Position numbers and translations under genes: made by a program. This document shows, piece by piece, positions 50,205 through 60,866 of a stretch of 64,000 nucleotides of DNA. Origin of the DNA: Bilophila sp964538355 (GTDB taxonomy: Bacteria > Desulfobacterota > Desulfovibrionia > Desulfovibrionales > Desulfovibrionaceae); contig CAZIFC010000002.1 in the NCBI GenBank assembly GCA_964538355.1, forward strand, positions 124,001 through 188,000, written 5' to 3'. The notes below the pieces were generated by a model, which was not told the origin of the DNA, searched no databases, and saw only the letters and a list, made by a program, of their open reading frames with translations. Numbering within the stretch: the first letter of the stretch is position 1; each line of letters begins with the position of its first letter.

Positions 50205-50502
50205 AGTTCAATAAGAAGGTTTTTTTATCCCGCACCTGCCATTCCTTCCATGTATTCCATGATTTTACATGCAAGGACAACGTGTTGAAAGCGGACAAAA
50301 AAACTCCGGCCTGCAAAGGCTCCCACGGGGCGCGCCATCAACCCCGCACGAAAGCCTTCCGCGTAAAAAGCATTGTATTCCAAATCGTTGCCCATATTTT
50401 TCGCCTGAACGTCCGCATCCCCTCTTGCGTAGAACGTCCGGCTGGATTAAGCAGCGAAGAGACAACCAGCCCGGACAAAGCCGGGCGCAGGAGAAAACAC
50501 TT

Positions 50503-51507
50503 ATGGGCAAGATTCTTGTCACTGGCGGAACAGGCTATCTCGGAACCCACATGCTGGTGGAACTCGTCAAGCAGGGATACGAGCCTCTGTGCGTGGACAA
50601 CCTCCACAACAGCAACCCCGCCGTGCTTCTCGCCGTCAAAGCCATTTGCGAAAAAGAGATTCCCTTCATCAAGGCGGATGCCTGCGATACCGCCGCCATG
50701 AAACGGCTGTTTTCGGAATATGCGATCGATGCGGTCATCCACTTCGCCGGGCACAAGGCCGTGGGCGAATCCGTAGCGCACCCGCTCATGTACTACCGGA
50801 ACAACTACGATTCGGCCCTGACCATTCTTGAAATGTGCCTCGAATACGGCAGCGCGCTTGTCTTCAGCTCCTCTGCCACGGTGTACGGCGTGCCGCATTT
50901 CCTTCCCCTCACGGAAGAGCACCCCCTGAGCGCAGTCAATCCATACGGGCGCACCAAGCTGTATATTGAAGAAACCATTCGCGACGTAGCCCTCGCCAAC
51001 CCCGGCTTCAATGTGTCGATCCTCCGCTATTTCAATCCGGTCGGGGCACACGAGTCCGGACTCATCGGGGAAAACCCCAACGGCATCCCCAACAACCTCA
51101 TGCCGTTCATCTGCCAGACGGCGGCGGGCATCCGCAAGGAACTACAGGTCTTCGGCAACGATTACGACACCCCGGACGGAACCGGCGTGCGCGACTATAT
51201 CCATGTGACTGATCTCATTTCCGGGCACATCGCGGCCCTCAGGAAGCTGGAAACCAAGCCCGGCTGCATCATCCATAATCTGGGAACCGGCAACGGAACC
51301 AGCGTGCTGGAGATGGTCCGCCGCTTTGAGAGCGTCAACGGCGTGAGCGTCCCCTACAGGCTTGTGGCCCGCCGTCCGGGTGACGTGGCCAGCTGCTATG
51401 CCGACCCCTCGCGGGCGGCCTCCGAACTCGGCTGGAGGGCCGTCAAGACGCTTGACGACATGGTCCGCGACAGCTGGATCTGGCAGCAGCGGTGCTCAAG
51501 AAAGTAA
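50503..51507 (+). CDS. galE: UDP-glucose 4-epimerase
   Basis: Interconverts UDP-glucose and UDP-galactose for envelope polysaccharide. The 334-residue extended SDR enzyme has NAD motif VTGGTGYLGTH, DNLHNSN, the serine motif SSSATVYG, catalytic YGRTK, the RYFNPVGAHESG segment and GVRDYIHVTDL. All are typical of GalE. The frame is open 78 codons upstream, but ATG at 50503 has AGGAG and starts directly before the nucleotide-binding strand. It is followed by a hairpin shared with a convergent gene. Confidence 0.95.
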   Translation: MGKILVTGGTGYLGTHMLVELVKQGYEPLCVDNLHNSNPAVLLAVKAICEKEIPFIKADACDTAAMKRLFSEYAIDAVIHFAGHKAVGESVAHPLMYYRNNYDSALTILEMCLEYGSALVFSSSATVYGVPHFLPLTEEHPLSAVNPYGRTKLYIEETIRDVALANPGFNVSILRYFNPVGAHESGLIGENPNGIPNNLMPFICQTAAGIRKELQVFGNDYDTPDGTGVRDYIHVTDLISGHIAALRKLETKPGCIIHNLGTGNGTSVLEMVRRFESVNGVSVPYRLVARRPGDVASCYADPSRAASELGWRAVKTLDDMVRDSWIWQQRCSRK

Positions 51508-51545
51508 GGCCGCGGGAAAGGGCCGCACCTTTCCCCCGGCTATGA

Positions 51546-51585
51546 AAACAGCCCCGGAATCGCTGGATTTCGGGGCTGTCTTTAT
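51546..51585 (+). terminator. Terminator between galE and a convergent gene
   Basis: ACAGCCCCG (51548-51556) pairs with CGGGGCTGT (51571-51579), followed by CTTTAT on the plus strand and TTTTCAT on the minus strand, so it can act both ways. Confidence 0.75.
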
Positions 51586-51604
51586 GGAGAAGGCCGGTTT
51601 CCGG

Positions 51605-52030
51605 TTACGAGAAGTCCTTCCAGACCTGCACGCCGGTATAGCATTCAACGGCGACAAGGATAATCAGCAGCACGTTGAGGACGCCATGAATGAGCGGCAG
51701 GATCTTCCGCTTTTTCTTGTAGCGGTTCATGATAAAGCCGGTAATCAGACCAAGGAAGGACAGCCCGATGACAGGCCAGGCAAGCTGGGCATGAAGACCG
51801 GTGATGTGCGTGCTGCCGAACAAATCCAGCGTGACATAGAAGCCCAGCCCGCCGAGAATCCAGAGTGCCAGAGCCAGCGTTCCAAGCTTGACGTGCTGCT
51901 TCCACGGAAACAGCGTCTTTTTGCCGAGCAGCATGGCAACACGCTTCAGCCCCTGCCACATGGCCCACACGCCAAGGACCGCCGCACAGATCTGCATCGT
52001 GGGATGCAGCCACAAGAGCGTTTCACTCAT
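51605..52030 (-). CDS. Four-helix membrane protein, possible b-type heme protein (DUF4079-like)
   Basis: 141 residues with four predicted transmembrane helices. Each helix region holds one histidine: HPTMQICAAVLGVWAMWQG, KQHVKLGTLALALWILGG, THITGLHAQLAWPVIGLSFLG and LIHGVLNVLLIILVAVE. Four helices with paired histidines are the pattern of cytochrome b561-like heme proteins; I associate this one with the DUF4079 group. ATG at 52030 has AGGAG at good spacing; the 60-codon upstream extension crosses the intergenic hairpin and is rejected. It lies 183 nt downstream of the permease gene, with a strong hairpin between. Confidence 0.7.
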   Translation of the reverse strand: MSETLLWLHPTMQICAAVLGVWAMWQGLKRVAMLLGKKTLFPWKQHVKLGTLALALWILGGLGFYVTLDLFGSTHITGLHAQLAWPVIGLSFLGLITGFIMNRYKKKRKILPLIHGVLNVLLIILVAVECYTGVQVWKDFS

Positions 52031-52163
52031 CCTTACTTCTCCTGAGATCCGAGTCTGATTATTAGGACTTATTCCTGAGAATGAGCCTAGCCTATCTTGC
52101 TCTGAGACGCAAGGATTTTCGCCAGCGTCTGAGGGCCTGCTGGCGCGGCACTTCGCATAACCT

Positions 52164-52204
52164 CCCGTGTTGCCGAGGGAAAACGGCTCTCTCGGCAACG
52201 CGGG
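52164..52204 (-). terminator. Long hairpin after the aromatic amino acid permease gene
   Basis: A 14-bp stem with one wobble (arms 52164-52177 and 52191-52204, core GTTGCCGAG/CTCGGCAAC) starts 10 nt after the permease stop. There is no T run. Confidence 0.6.
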
Positions 52205-52213
52205 ATTCATGGC

Positions 52214-53449
52214 CTACTTGTACATCGGCAACACTTGCAGCACAAACAGGACGTGGCATACGGCCGTGATGCAGCCATACAGTAGGAGGACATAGACCGT
52301 CAGGGAGCCGCCCGGCGTGCGGAACTCGGCCTCCGGGAACTTCTTGCGGCTGGCCCGGAGCATCAGCGCGGGAACAATGACCGACCAGATTGTCGCGGCA
52401 AGACCGGCCCAGCCGATGGCGGCGAGAAAGCCGTCCGGCTTGATCAGCCCGCCGATCACGGGCGGCAGGAACGTGACGATCGTGGTCTTGGTGCGCCCCC
52501 ATGTGGAGTCATCGAACTTGCAGAGATCCGCGATATAGTCGAACAGGCCCAGCCCGGCCCCCAGAAAGGAGGTCGCCACCGCAAAGAAGGAAAACGCTTC
52601 CAGCATCCGCAGGATAAACCCGCTGTTGATGCCCGATCCCGCGGCACGAATGAGGTCGCCCACATTCCCGCCCGCGGCAATGACGGACTTGAAGTGCTCG
52701 CGGGAAATGACGCCGTCCGCCGCGACCATCCATGCGACATAGCAAAGGAAGGCAATCAGGGTTCCGTAGCGGAGGCACTTGTTGATATCCACGGGACGCT
52801 TGCCGAAATATTTGACCAGACTCGGAACCGAGGCATGGAAGCAGAACGACGTGAGATAGGTGGACAACGCGCACCAGATGAAAATCGCCGCGCCGCCGCC
52901 CGAACTGTCCTCGCCGATATCCAGCAGCACGGGGAGACGGATCTGCGAGAGCATTCCGGTCATGGAAAGAATGAAGGTCAGCACCATGCCGCCCATCAGG
53001 ACGACGGAAAGGCGATCGACAAACCGGGTACTCCACCAGACGCAGGCGACCAGGGCCAGCGCAAAGCACAGGCTCGAAGCCACCGTTCCCGGATTGTTGC
53101 CCGTCACGGCCATAATCGTCTGCTGCACGGTCGAACCGCCGCCGCTGACATAGGCATAGACAAGGATATACAGGACGAACGCGACCGCTATGCCGTTGAT
53201 GGTGCTCCAGACCGGCCCGAGGGTATCACGAACCAGCGTGTGGAAGCTGCTCCCCGGCTCGTAGTGCAGGTTCACTTCCAAAATGGCCTGGCTCGATCGC
53301 AGCATCAGCAGCCATGTGACCACCATCAGCAGCATTGACCAATAAATCCACATGCCTGCCGAAATCATAGGCAAGGCCAGCATTCCGGCTCCTATGGCAG
53401 TGCCGGCAATGATCATCGTCCCGCCCAACACACTTCCTTGATTCGCCAT
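52214..53449 (-). CDS. Aromatic amino acid permease (Mtr/TnaB/TyrP type)
   Basis: An inner-membrane importer of tryptophan or tyrosine, 411 residues and eleven predicted helices. It begins GSVLGGTMIIAGTAIGAGMLALPM, the hallmark of the hydroxy/aromatic amino acid permease family, with the unwound helix GTAIGAGM. It also has SFCFHASVPSLVKYFG and SFLGAGLGLFDYIADL. The exact substrate is not inferable. The start at 53449 has GGGGGA upstream and removes a 23-codon extension lacking membrane character. Confidence 0.93.
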   Translation of the reverse strand: MANQGSVLGGTMIIAGTAIGAGMLALPMISAGMWIYWSMLLMVVTWLLMLRSSQAILEVNLHYEPGSSFHTLVRDTLGPVWSTINGIAVAFVLYILVYAYVSGGGSTVQQTIMAVTGNNPGTVASSLCFALALVACVWWSTRFVDRLSVVLMGGMVLTFILSMTGMLSQIRLPVLLDIGEDSSGGGAAIFIWCALSTYLTSFCFHASVPSLVKYFGKRPVDINKCLRYGTLIAFLCYVAWMVAADGVISREHFKSVIAAGGNVGDLIRAAGSGINSGFILRMLEAFSFFAVATSFLGAGLGLFDYIADLCKFDDSTWGRTKTTIVTFLPPVIGGLIKPDGFLAAIGWAGLAATIWSVIVPALMLRASRKKFPEAEFRTPGGSLTVYVLLLYGCITAVCHVLFVLQVLPMYK

Positions 53450-54107
53450 GTTTCCCCCGTTTTGCGCCTGACGGCAAAAAGAACAGTCTCCGGCATCATC
53501 TCCCTGATGCCGCGCCAAACCCTTACAACATCCGCATCTGCGGAAAGCCCATAGTATCCTCTAAAAACGGGAACAGGTCCATAGCTGAAGCCGGCTCAGA
53601 AGGTTCGCCCTGCTTTTATCACAACACACTGCCATTCAAGGCATTCTCTTTTCATGCCCCAAAAAGGCGGACAAGCTCCGATCCTCAGGGGGTTCTTGCC
53701 CCCACAAGCGTGATTCCCTGCCGTACTGTTGCAGGGCCGCTCCCGGACAGGACTTCGGCAATCCCAAAAGGCCCGCCTGCAAAGGCCGCCACAATGCAGC
53801 ATCGCCACGACAAGCCGGAGACGAATAAACAAGGCTTTCCATCTTCATACCAACAAACCCGATGCTGATGATACTATGCCGCCTGAAAGCCGCATCCGTA
53901 CCGTTTTCAACGGTTGTTCCGCCTTGTATTTTCCCATCCCCCCGTATTGCCTGCCCTTCTTTTCGGCTTCCCGTATCTGCCGACAGCCGTGCGATCCGCT
54001 AGACTTTTTTTCACACGATTGTCATACTACGGTAACAATCTAATAGAGCCTGACTGCTACAAAATTCCGCATGGACGCCATCATGATGAGAGGAAGGAGG
54101 AGTTGTC
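53450..54107. other. 658-bp intergenic region without a supported gene
   Basis: It separates the divergent permease and polyphosphate kinase genes. Short open frames (for example 53636-53848 minus) lack ribosome sites and family resemblance. A tight GC hairpin (GGGGG/CCCCC around 53689-53704) and an AT-rich promoter-like end near 54010-54050 are visible. Nothing else is recognised. Confidence 0.5.
54017..54040 (+). promoter_or_regulatory. Possible Pho-box-like inverted repeat upstream of ppk
   Basis: GATTGT (54017-54022) and ACAATC (54035-54040) form an inverted repeat around TCATACTACGGT. The left part TTGTCATA resembles a PhoB half-site and could equally be a -35 box (TTGTCA). It is 68 bp upstream of ppk. 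Confidence 0.35.
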
Positions 54108-56252
<2,145 letters not shown>

Positions 56253-56278
56253 CCCCAAAAGCAGAAAGGAACATGATC

Positions 56279-57121
56279 ATGACCAATTCCCCGGCAACCA
56301 TGTCTCTCCAGCCTCAGACCGAAGAACCCAAGACACCGCGCCCGCGCCGCGCCGCCCCCAAAAAGAAGGCCCCCGCCGCAACGGTTCCGGCACCGCAGGC
56401 CGCGCAGCCGGAAACCGCCCCTGCCCTCGATCCGGTGCAGGAAACCGTGCGCGAACCGCTCGCCGCTCCCGAGATTGCGGCGGAACCGGCGGCGGAGCAG
56501 GCTCCCCTCCCGGACGGCAAGCCGCTGGAGCAAGAGGATATGCCGCTCTCCACGGCTGTCTTGCCCGAGTCGCCCGTGGTTGCCGACTCTCTGGAACACG
56601 GGCAGCGCGTCGCCGCCATCGTGGCGAGGCTGTTTCAGGATCTGGCAGGCCTCCACAAGCTCGACGACATCTGGGGGCATCGGCTCCACCTCGCGGCGCA
56701 GCTGCACGACATCGGCTTTGCCGAAGGCCGCAAGGGGCACCACAAGGTCAGCATGCGGATCATCGAGGAGGATCTGAGCCTCAACATTCAGGACGAAGAC
56801 CGCCCGTGGGTGGCTCTGCTGGCCCGCTATCACCGCAGGGCATGGCCTTCCCGCAAACACGAACGCTTCGCAGCCCTGAACAAGGCCGATCAGAAAGCCC
56901 TCTGCAAGGCGGCCTCGCTGCTCCGCATCGCGGACGCGCTCGACTACACCCATAAGGGCCTCGTGGGGCAGCTTGAACTGGCCGTCAAGAAACGCAAGGT
57001 GCGTATCGTTCTCCACTGTTCCGGCGACTGCTCGGCGGAAATGGCGCGGGTGCTCAAAAAAGGCGATTTATTCATGTCTATCTTCGAGCGGGAGCTGGAG
57101 TGCGTATGTCAGGCGAACTAG
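56279..57121 (+). CDS. HD-domain protein between ppk and ppx
   Basis: 280 residues. The first 90 are Ala/Pro/Lys-rich and disordered (PRPRRAAPKKKAPAATVPAP), a possible basic polyphosphate-contacting tail. The rest is an HD phosphohydrolase-like domain with AAQLHDIGFAEGRKGHHKVSMRII and the late Asp in LLRIADALDYTH. It resembles the C-terminal HD domain found in long Ppx/GppA proteins. A regulatory or hydrolytic role in polyphosphate or (p)ppGpp metabolism is inferred from the operon. The second ATG (56279) is preferred, since AAAGGA is too close to the first. Confidence 0.82.
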   Translation: MTNSPATMSLQPQTEEPKTPRPRRAAPKKKAPAATVPAPQAAQPETAPALDPVQETVREPLAAPEIAAEPAAEQAPLPDGKPLEQEDMPLSTAVLPESPVVADSLEHGQRVAAIVARLFQDLAGLHKLDDIWGHRLHLAAQLHDIGFAEGRKGHHKVSMRIIEEDLSLNIQDEDRPWVALLARYHRRAWPSRKHERFAALNKADQKALCKAASLLRIADALDYTHKGLVGQLELAVKKRKVRIVLHCSGDCSAEMARVLKKGDLFMSIFERELECVCQAN

Positions 57122-58713
57122 ACTCGCAGCCGGAAAAAATCATCGGCATCATCGACCTCGGCAGCAACTCCGTGCGGCTTCTGCTGGTCCGCATCCACGC
57201 GGACGGCTCCACCACCACGCTCAATCAGGTCAAGCACATGGTTCGGCTTGGCGAGGGCGGCTTTACCCGCAACCGCCTGCAGGAAGAAACCATGTCCCGC
57301 ACCATCGCCGTTCTGCGGGGATTTGCGGAAATGTGCAAGGTGTATGAAACGTCGGAAATCATCGCCATCGCCACCGCAGCCGTGCGCGATGCCGACAACG
57401 GGCCTGTGTTCATCCGCCGCGTCCAGGAAAAGACCGGCATCGAATTCACGGTCGTCTCGGGCCGTGAAGAGGCCCGGCTCATCTACCTCGGCGTGTCCAG
57501 CGGCCTGGAGCAGACCCAATCGCTCCGGCTGTTCATCGACATCGGCGGCGGCAGCACCGAGCTTATCGTCGGAGACTCCTTCGAGCACAAGAACCTCGAT
57601 TCGCTCAAGCTCGGCTGCGTGCGCCTGACCAACCTCTTTTTCGAGGACGACAAAGGCCCGGTGTCCGCCTACAGCTATGCGGCTCTGCAACGCTACATCC
57701 GCAACGAGGCCCTGCACTCGTTCCAGCGTATCGCGGGCTTTGATATCCCCGAGGCCGTCGCCAGCTCCGGTACGGCCCAGAGCCTTGCGGAAATCGCCGC
57801 CGCGCTGGAGCAGGAAGACGCCGCCCGCGAAGGCAGGCCCGCCACCGCCTCCCGGCATGTCCTCAGCTACGAGGGTCTGCGCCGCGCGGTTCGGGAACTC
57901 TGTGCCCGCAGCCTTGAAGAACGCAAAAACGTTCCCGGCATGAACCCCAACCGCGCCGATGTCATCATCGCCGGCGCGGCGATCCTCCAGACCATCATGG
58001 AAGAGCAGGGATTCGAAAGCGTAACCATCAACAACCGGAACCTGCAAAACGGCATTCTTGTCGACTACCTCATGCGGACGTATCCGCAAAAGGCCCAGCT
58101 CCGCCCCGCCCGCGAGGAAAGCGTCCTCCAGCTGGCCCGATTCTGTCATTTTGAGGAAAGGCACTCGCGCCACATCACGGAACTCGCCCTTGAGCTTTTC
58201 GACAGTGCCCGGGAAATGGGGCTGCACGATGCCCCGCCCGTCTCCCGCGAGCTGCTCGGCTACGCGGGGCTGCTGCACGATATCGGCATTTTCATTTCCT
58301 TTGCCAACCACAACGCGCACAGTCATTATCTTATCCGCAATACCGAGCTGCTCGGCTTCACGGAACGCGAGATTGAGCTGATGGCGGCCCTTGCCTTCTT
58401 CCACCGCAAGCGTCCTTCCAAAAAGATCCCGCTGTTCCTTGAGCTTGAGGAAAGCATCCGGGAAGAAACACGCCTGCTGTCCCTGTTCCTCACCCTTGCG
58501 GAACGCATGGACAAAAGCCATCGGCAGATCATCGGCTCGGCCCGTTTTGTCCGCACCGACGACGGAGCACTGGAGCTGCACCTCCGCTCCGCCGATGCCT
58601 GCCCTATCGAAATCGAAGAAATCCGGCGCAGCATCAAGCTCGTCAAGAAGGTCTTCCGCACGCCCTGCGAACTCGTGCCCGTCATTGATCCCAGGGAAGA
58701 CATCCCGGCCTGA
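57106..58713 (+). CDS. ppx: Exopolyphosphatase Ppx/GppA
   Basis: Removes terminal phosphates from polyphosphate, or pppGpp phosphate. The 535-residue protein has the ASKHA phosphate loops IIDLGSNSVRLLL and IDIGGGSTELIVG, the signature VVSGREEARLIYLGV and SSGTAQSL. The C-terminal HD part reads HSRHITELALELF, GLLHDIGIFISFANHNAHSHYLIR. It overlaps the HD gene by 16 nt, so expression is coupled. A GTG two codons upstream is an alternative start. Its last 10 codons are repeated after the scaffold gap as an assembly artefact. Confidence 0.95.
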   Translation: MSGELDSQPEKIIGIIDLGSNSVRLLLVRIHADGSTTTLNQVKHMVRLGEGGFTRNRLQEETMSRTIAVLRGFAEMCKVYETSEIIAIATAAVRDADNGPVFIRRVQEKTGIEFTVVSGREEARLIYLGVSSGLEQTQSLRLFIDIGGGSTELIVGDSFEHKNLDSLKLGCVRLTNLFFEDDKGPVSAYSYAALQRYIRNEALHSFQRIAGFDIPEAVASSGTAQSLAEIAAALEQEDAAREGRPATASRHVLSYEGLRRAVRELCARSLEERKNVPGMNPNRADVIIAGAAILQTIMEEQGFESVTINNRNLQNGILVDYLMRTYPQKAQLRPAREESVLQLARFCHFEERHSRHITELALELFDSAREMGLHDAPPVSRELLGYAGLLHDIGIFISFANHNAHSHYLIRNTELLGFTEREIELMAALAFFHRKRPSKKIPLFLELEESIREETRLLSLFLTLAERMDKSHRQIIGSARFVRTDDGALELHLRSADACPIEIEEIRRSIKLVKKVFRTPCELVPVIDPREDIPA

Positions 58714-58738
58714 ACCGCCCTGTTCCGGTCTGTTCCGG
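58684..58738. repeat. 55-bp exact duplicate flanking the gap, left copy
   Basis: The 55 bases ending at the gap are identical to 58839-58893. They include the end of ppx and the first CTGTTCCGG units. Confidence 0.95.
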
Positions 58739-58838
58739 NNNNNNNNNNNNNNNNNNNNNNNNNNNNNNNNNNNNNNNNNNNNNNNNNNNNNNNNNNNNNN
58801 NNNNNNNNNNNNNNNNNNNNNNNNNNNNNNNNNNNNNN
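58739..58838. other. Scaffold gap (100 N)
   Basis: Exactly 100 undetermined bases, the conventional size for a gap of unknown length. Confidence 0.99.
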
Positions 58839-58893
58839 ATTGATCCCAGGGAAGACATCCCGGCCTGAACCGCCCTGTTCCGGTCTGTTCCGG
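58839..58893. repeat. 55-bp exact duplicate flanking the gap, right copy
   Basis: Identical to 58684-58738. The copy of the ppx 3' end here is not a second gene. Confidence 0.95.
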
Positions 58894-58938
58894 CCTGTTC
58901 CGGTCTGTTTCGCCATGTTCCGCCGTATTCCGGCGGGT
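58871..58938 (+). repeat. Degenerate 10-bp tandem repeat CTGTTCCGGY
   Basis: Successive units CTGTTCCGGT, CTGTTCCGGC, CTGTTCCGGT, then decaying CTGTTTCGCC, ATGTTCCGCC and TATTCCGGC directly after the ppx stop codon. This low-complexity array probably broke the assembly. The remaining 58939-59150 shows no gene. Confidence 0.8.
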
Positions 58939-59150
58939 TTCGGGGGGGGCCGCCTTTGGGCGGCCTCTCGCCCTGCGCCGTCAGCCCTTTTCCGTGGGAC
59001 GCACCGGCCCCGGCATTCCGGTCGCCCGGCGGTTCCGGATTTCAAAAAATGTCGGCTCAACCCGCCTTCAGGACAAGACTCCGCCTCGCTCCCGTGCTAT
59101 CTTCCGTTCCGCGCAAGGCAAACGGCCTGCACAGCACAAGGAGCGGAACC

Positions 59151-59822
59151 ATGCCCTTTCCCCACATTACGCTTGATCCGACGCTCGGGCGGCTCTGGCC
59201 CGAGTCACGGCTCGGCTGCCTTTTCTGCACAACGGAAGTGCTTCCCCGCGAGTCCTCCCTCTGGAACTGCCTTGAAACCGAAACAGCCCCCTACCTCAGG
59301 GCCATGCTGGAAACCACGCCGCTTGCCGCCATCCCCAACCTTGCGGAATCGCGGCAGGCATACAAGGCTTTCGGAAAGGATCCCGGCAGGTTCAGGATTT
59401 CTTCGGACGCGCTCTACCGCCGGATCAGGCAGGGCAAGGGCCTGTATCAGATAAACAGCCTTGTCGACGCCAACAACCTCGTTTCGCTGGAAACGGGCTT
59501 CTCTCTCGGTTCCTACGATGCCGCGCGGATCGATCCTGAAATCACCTTCCGGCTCGGCACGTCCGGCGAAACCTACCCCGGCATCGGCAGGGACGAAATC
59601 GATCTCGAAAACATGCCGCTGCTCGCGGACTCCCGGGGGGCTTTCGGCTGCCCTACCAGCGACTCCACACGGGCCATGATTACGACGGAAACCCAAAGCT
59701 GCCTGACGGTCATCTTTTCCTTCTCGCCCCGTGCGAGCCTTGAGGAAGCCCTTGCCAGGGCCATCCGGCGTTTTGGGCAGTATGTACGCATTGCGAATGT
59801 TGAAACCCGCATCGTGGAATAG
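59151..59822 (+). CDS. Stand-alone B3/B4 tRNA-editing domain protein
   Basis: A 223-residue cytoplasmic protein matching the B3/B4 domain of the phenylalanyl-tRNA synthetase beta chain, which hydrolyses mischarged tRNA-Phe. Typical segments: SRQAYKAFGKDPGRFRISSDAL, LYQINSLVDANNLVSLETGFSLGSYD and the C-terminal TTETQSCLTVIFSFS. No synthetase catalytic core is present. Stand-alone copies may deacylate mischarged tRNA in trans; the substrate is unknown. ATG at 59151 has AAGGAG at good spacing; the frame is open 65 codons upstream without support. The EamA gene follows after 15 nt. Confidence 0.85.
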   Translation: MPFPHITLDPTLGRLWPESRLGCLFCTTEVLPRESSLWNCLETETAPYLRAMLETTPLAAIPNLAESRQAYKAFGKDPGRFRISSDALYRRIRQGKGLYQINSLVDANNLVSLETGFSLGSYDAARIDPEITFRLGTSGETYPGIGRDEIDLENMPLLADSRGAFGCPTSDSTRAMITTETQSCLTVIFSFSPRASLEEALARAIRRFGQYVRIANVETRIVE

Positions 59823-59837
59823 CCGCCGGAGATCGTC

Positions 59838-60707
59838 ATGGCTTTGGAAACCAAACGGATGGAAGGCTACGCCTATGTCCTTGCCGCGGCCTTTCTGTGG
59901 TCGCTCATCGGGCCTTTTTCCAAAATCTGCATGGAAGAGGGGCTTGCTCCGCTGGAGGTGGCCTTCTGGCGTGCCCTGCTCGGCGGGATCTGCTTTTTCG
60001 TGCAGACGGGCGTTTGCGGCGGCGCGCGCATTCCGGTCAGGCACGCCCTGTTCTTCTGCCTGTTCGGGGTGTTGAGCATCAGCGTCTTTTTCAGTTCGCT
60101 GCAAGTCTCCATCCAGCTCAGCGGCGCGGCGATGGCGATGGTGCTACTCTACACGGCTCCGGCATGGGTAGCCGTCTTCTCCCGCATTCTCTTTCGCGAG
60201 AGCTTTTCCCGGCGCAAGGGTCTGGCTCTGGCCCTCGCGCTCGGGGGCACCGCACTGGTCTGCTTCTCCGGCGGCAGCCTGAACGCCGAACCTTCCACGC
60301 TGGGCATCCTCTGCGGCCTGATTTCCGGGCTGTGCTATGCCTCGCACTTCCCGTTCTACGTCTGGTGGCAGCCCCGCTACTCCACGGCCACGCTCTATGC
60401 CTATATGCTTCTCGGCGGCGCGGCGGCCCTGTTCCCCTTCGTCGACTTCGCTCCGCACCGAACCCCGACCGCATGGCTCAACCTGCTGGCCCTCGGCGTC
60501 ATCACCAATTACGGGGCCTACCTCGCCTACGGCAGAAGCCTCCAGCTCATCAGCCAGGTCAAGGCCGCCATCATCGGCAACATCGAACCCGTGCTGGCAA
60601 CCTTCTGGGTATGGCTGATCTGGAACGAAAACTTTTCCGCCGCCGGATGGGCCGGCAGTGCGCTGGTGATCTCGGCGGTCTTCCTGCTGACGGCTGACCG
60701 GAGCTGA
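59838..60707 (+). CDS. EamA/DMT family transporter
   Basis: A 289-residue inner-membrane protein with ten predicted helices in two EamA repeats: AYVLAAAFLWSLIGPFSK begins the first, with EVAFWRALLGGICFF, and LCGLISGLCYASHFPFYVWW begins the second, with GNIEPVLATFWVWLIWNENFSAAGWAG. The drug/metabolite transporter superfamily exports amino acids and other small metabolites; no substrate can be assigned. GGAG precedes the ATG. The 15-nt gap suggests co-transcription with the B3/B4 gene. Confidence 0.92.
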   Translation: MALETKRMEGYAYVLAAAFLWSLIGPFSKICMEEGLAPLEVAFWRALLGGICFFVQTGVCGGARIPVRHALFFCLFGVLSISVFFSSLQVSIQLSGAAMAMVLLYTAPAWVAVFSRILFRESFSRRKGLALALALGGTALVCFSGGSLNAEPSTLGILCGLISGLCYASHFPFYVWWQPRYSTATLYAYMLLGGAAALFPFVDFAPHRTPTAWLNLLALGVITNYGAYLAYGRSLQLISQVKAAIIGNIEPVLATFWVWLIWNENFSAAGWAGSALVISAVFLLTADRS

Positions 60708-60866
60708 CGCGCCGCCCGCGGGAAGCCGCGCAAAACCCTCTTTCCGCATTGTTTTCCGCAAAATCCTCCCTGATCGGGGAACTCCCCCGATTCCCTCCCG
60801 AAAGAAAACAGGGTAGATCAACCCAAGCGCATCGCGCCCTTTCCTACGATCCTGCCGGAGGTACGC

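Noticed and set aside
53636..53848. 70-codon minus-strand frame between the permease and ppk
   Set aside because: No ribosome site, no recognisable family and composition like surrounding noncoding DNA.
58839..58866. Second partial copy of ppx after the gap
   Set aside because: It is the right-hand half of an exact 55-bp contig overlap, not a gene duplication.
58326..59060. Coding frames running through the 100-N gap
   Set aside because: They consist of unknown residues and a duplicated assembly overlap.
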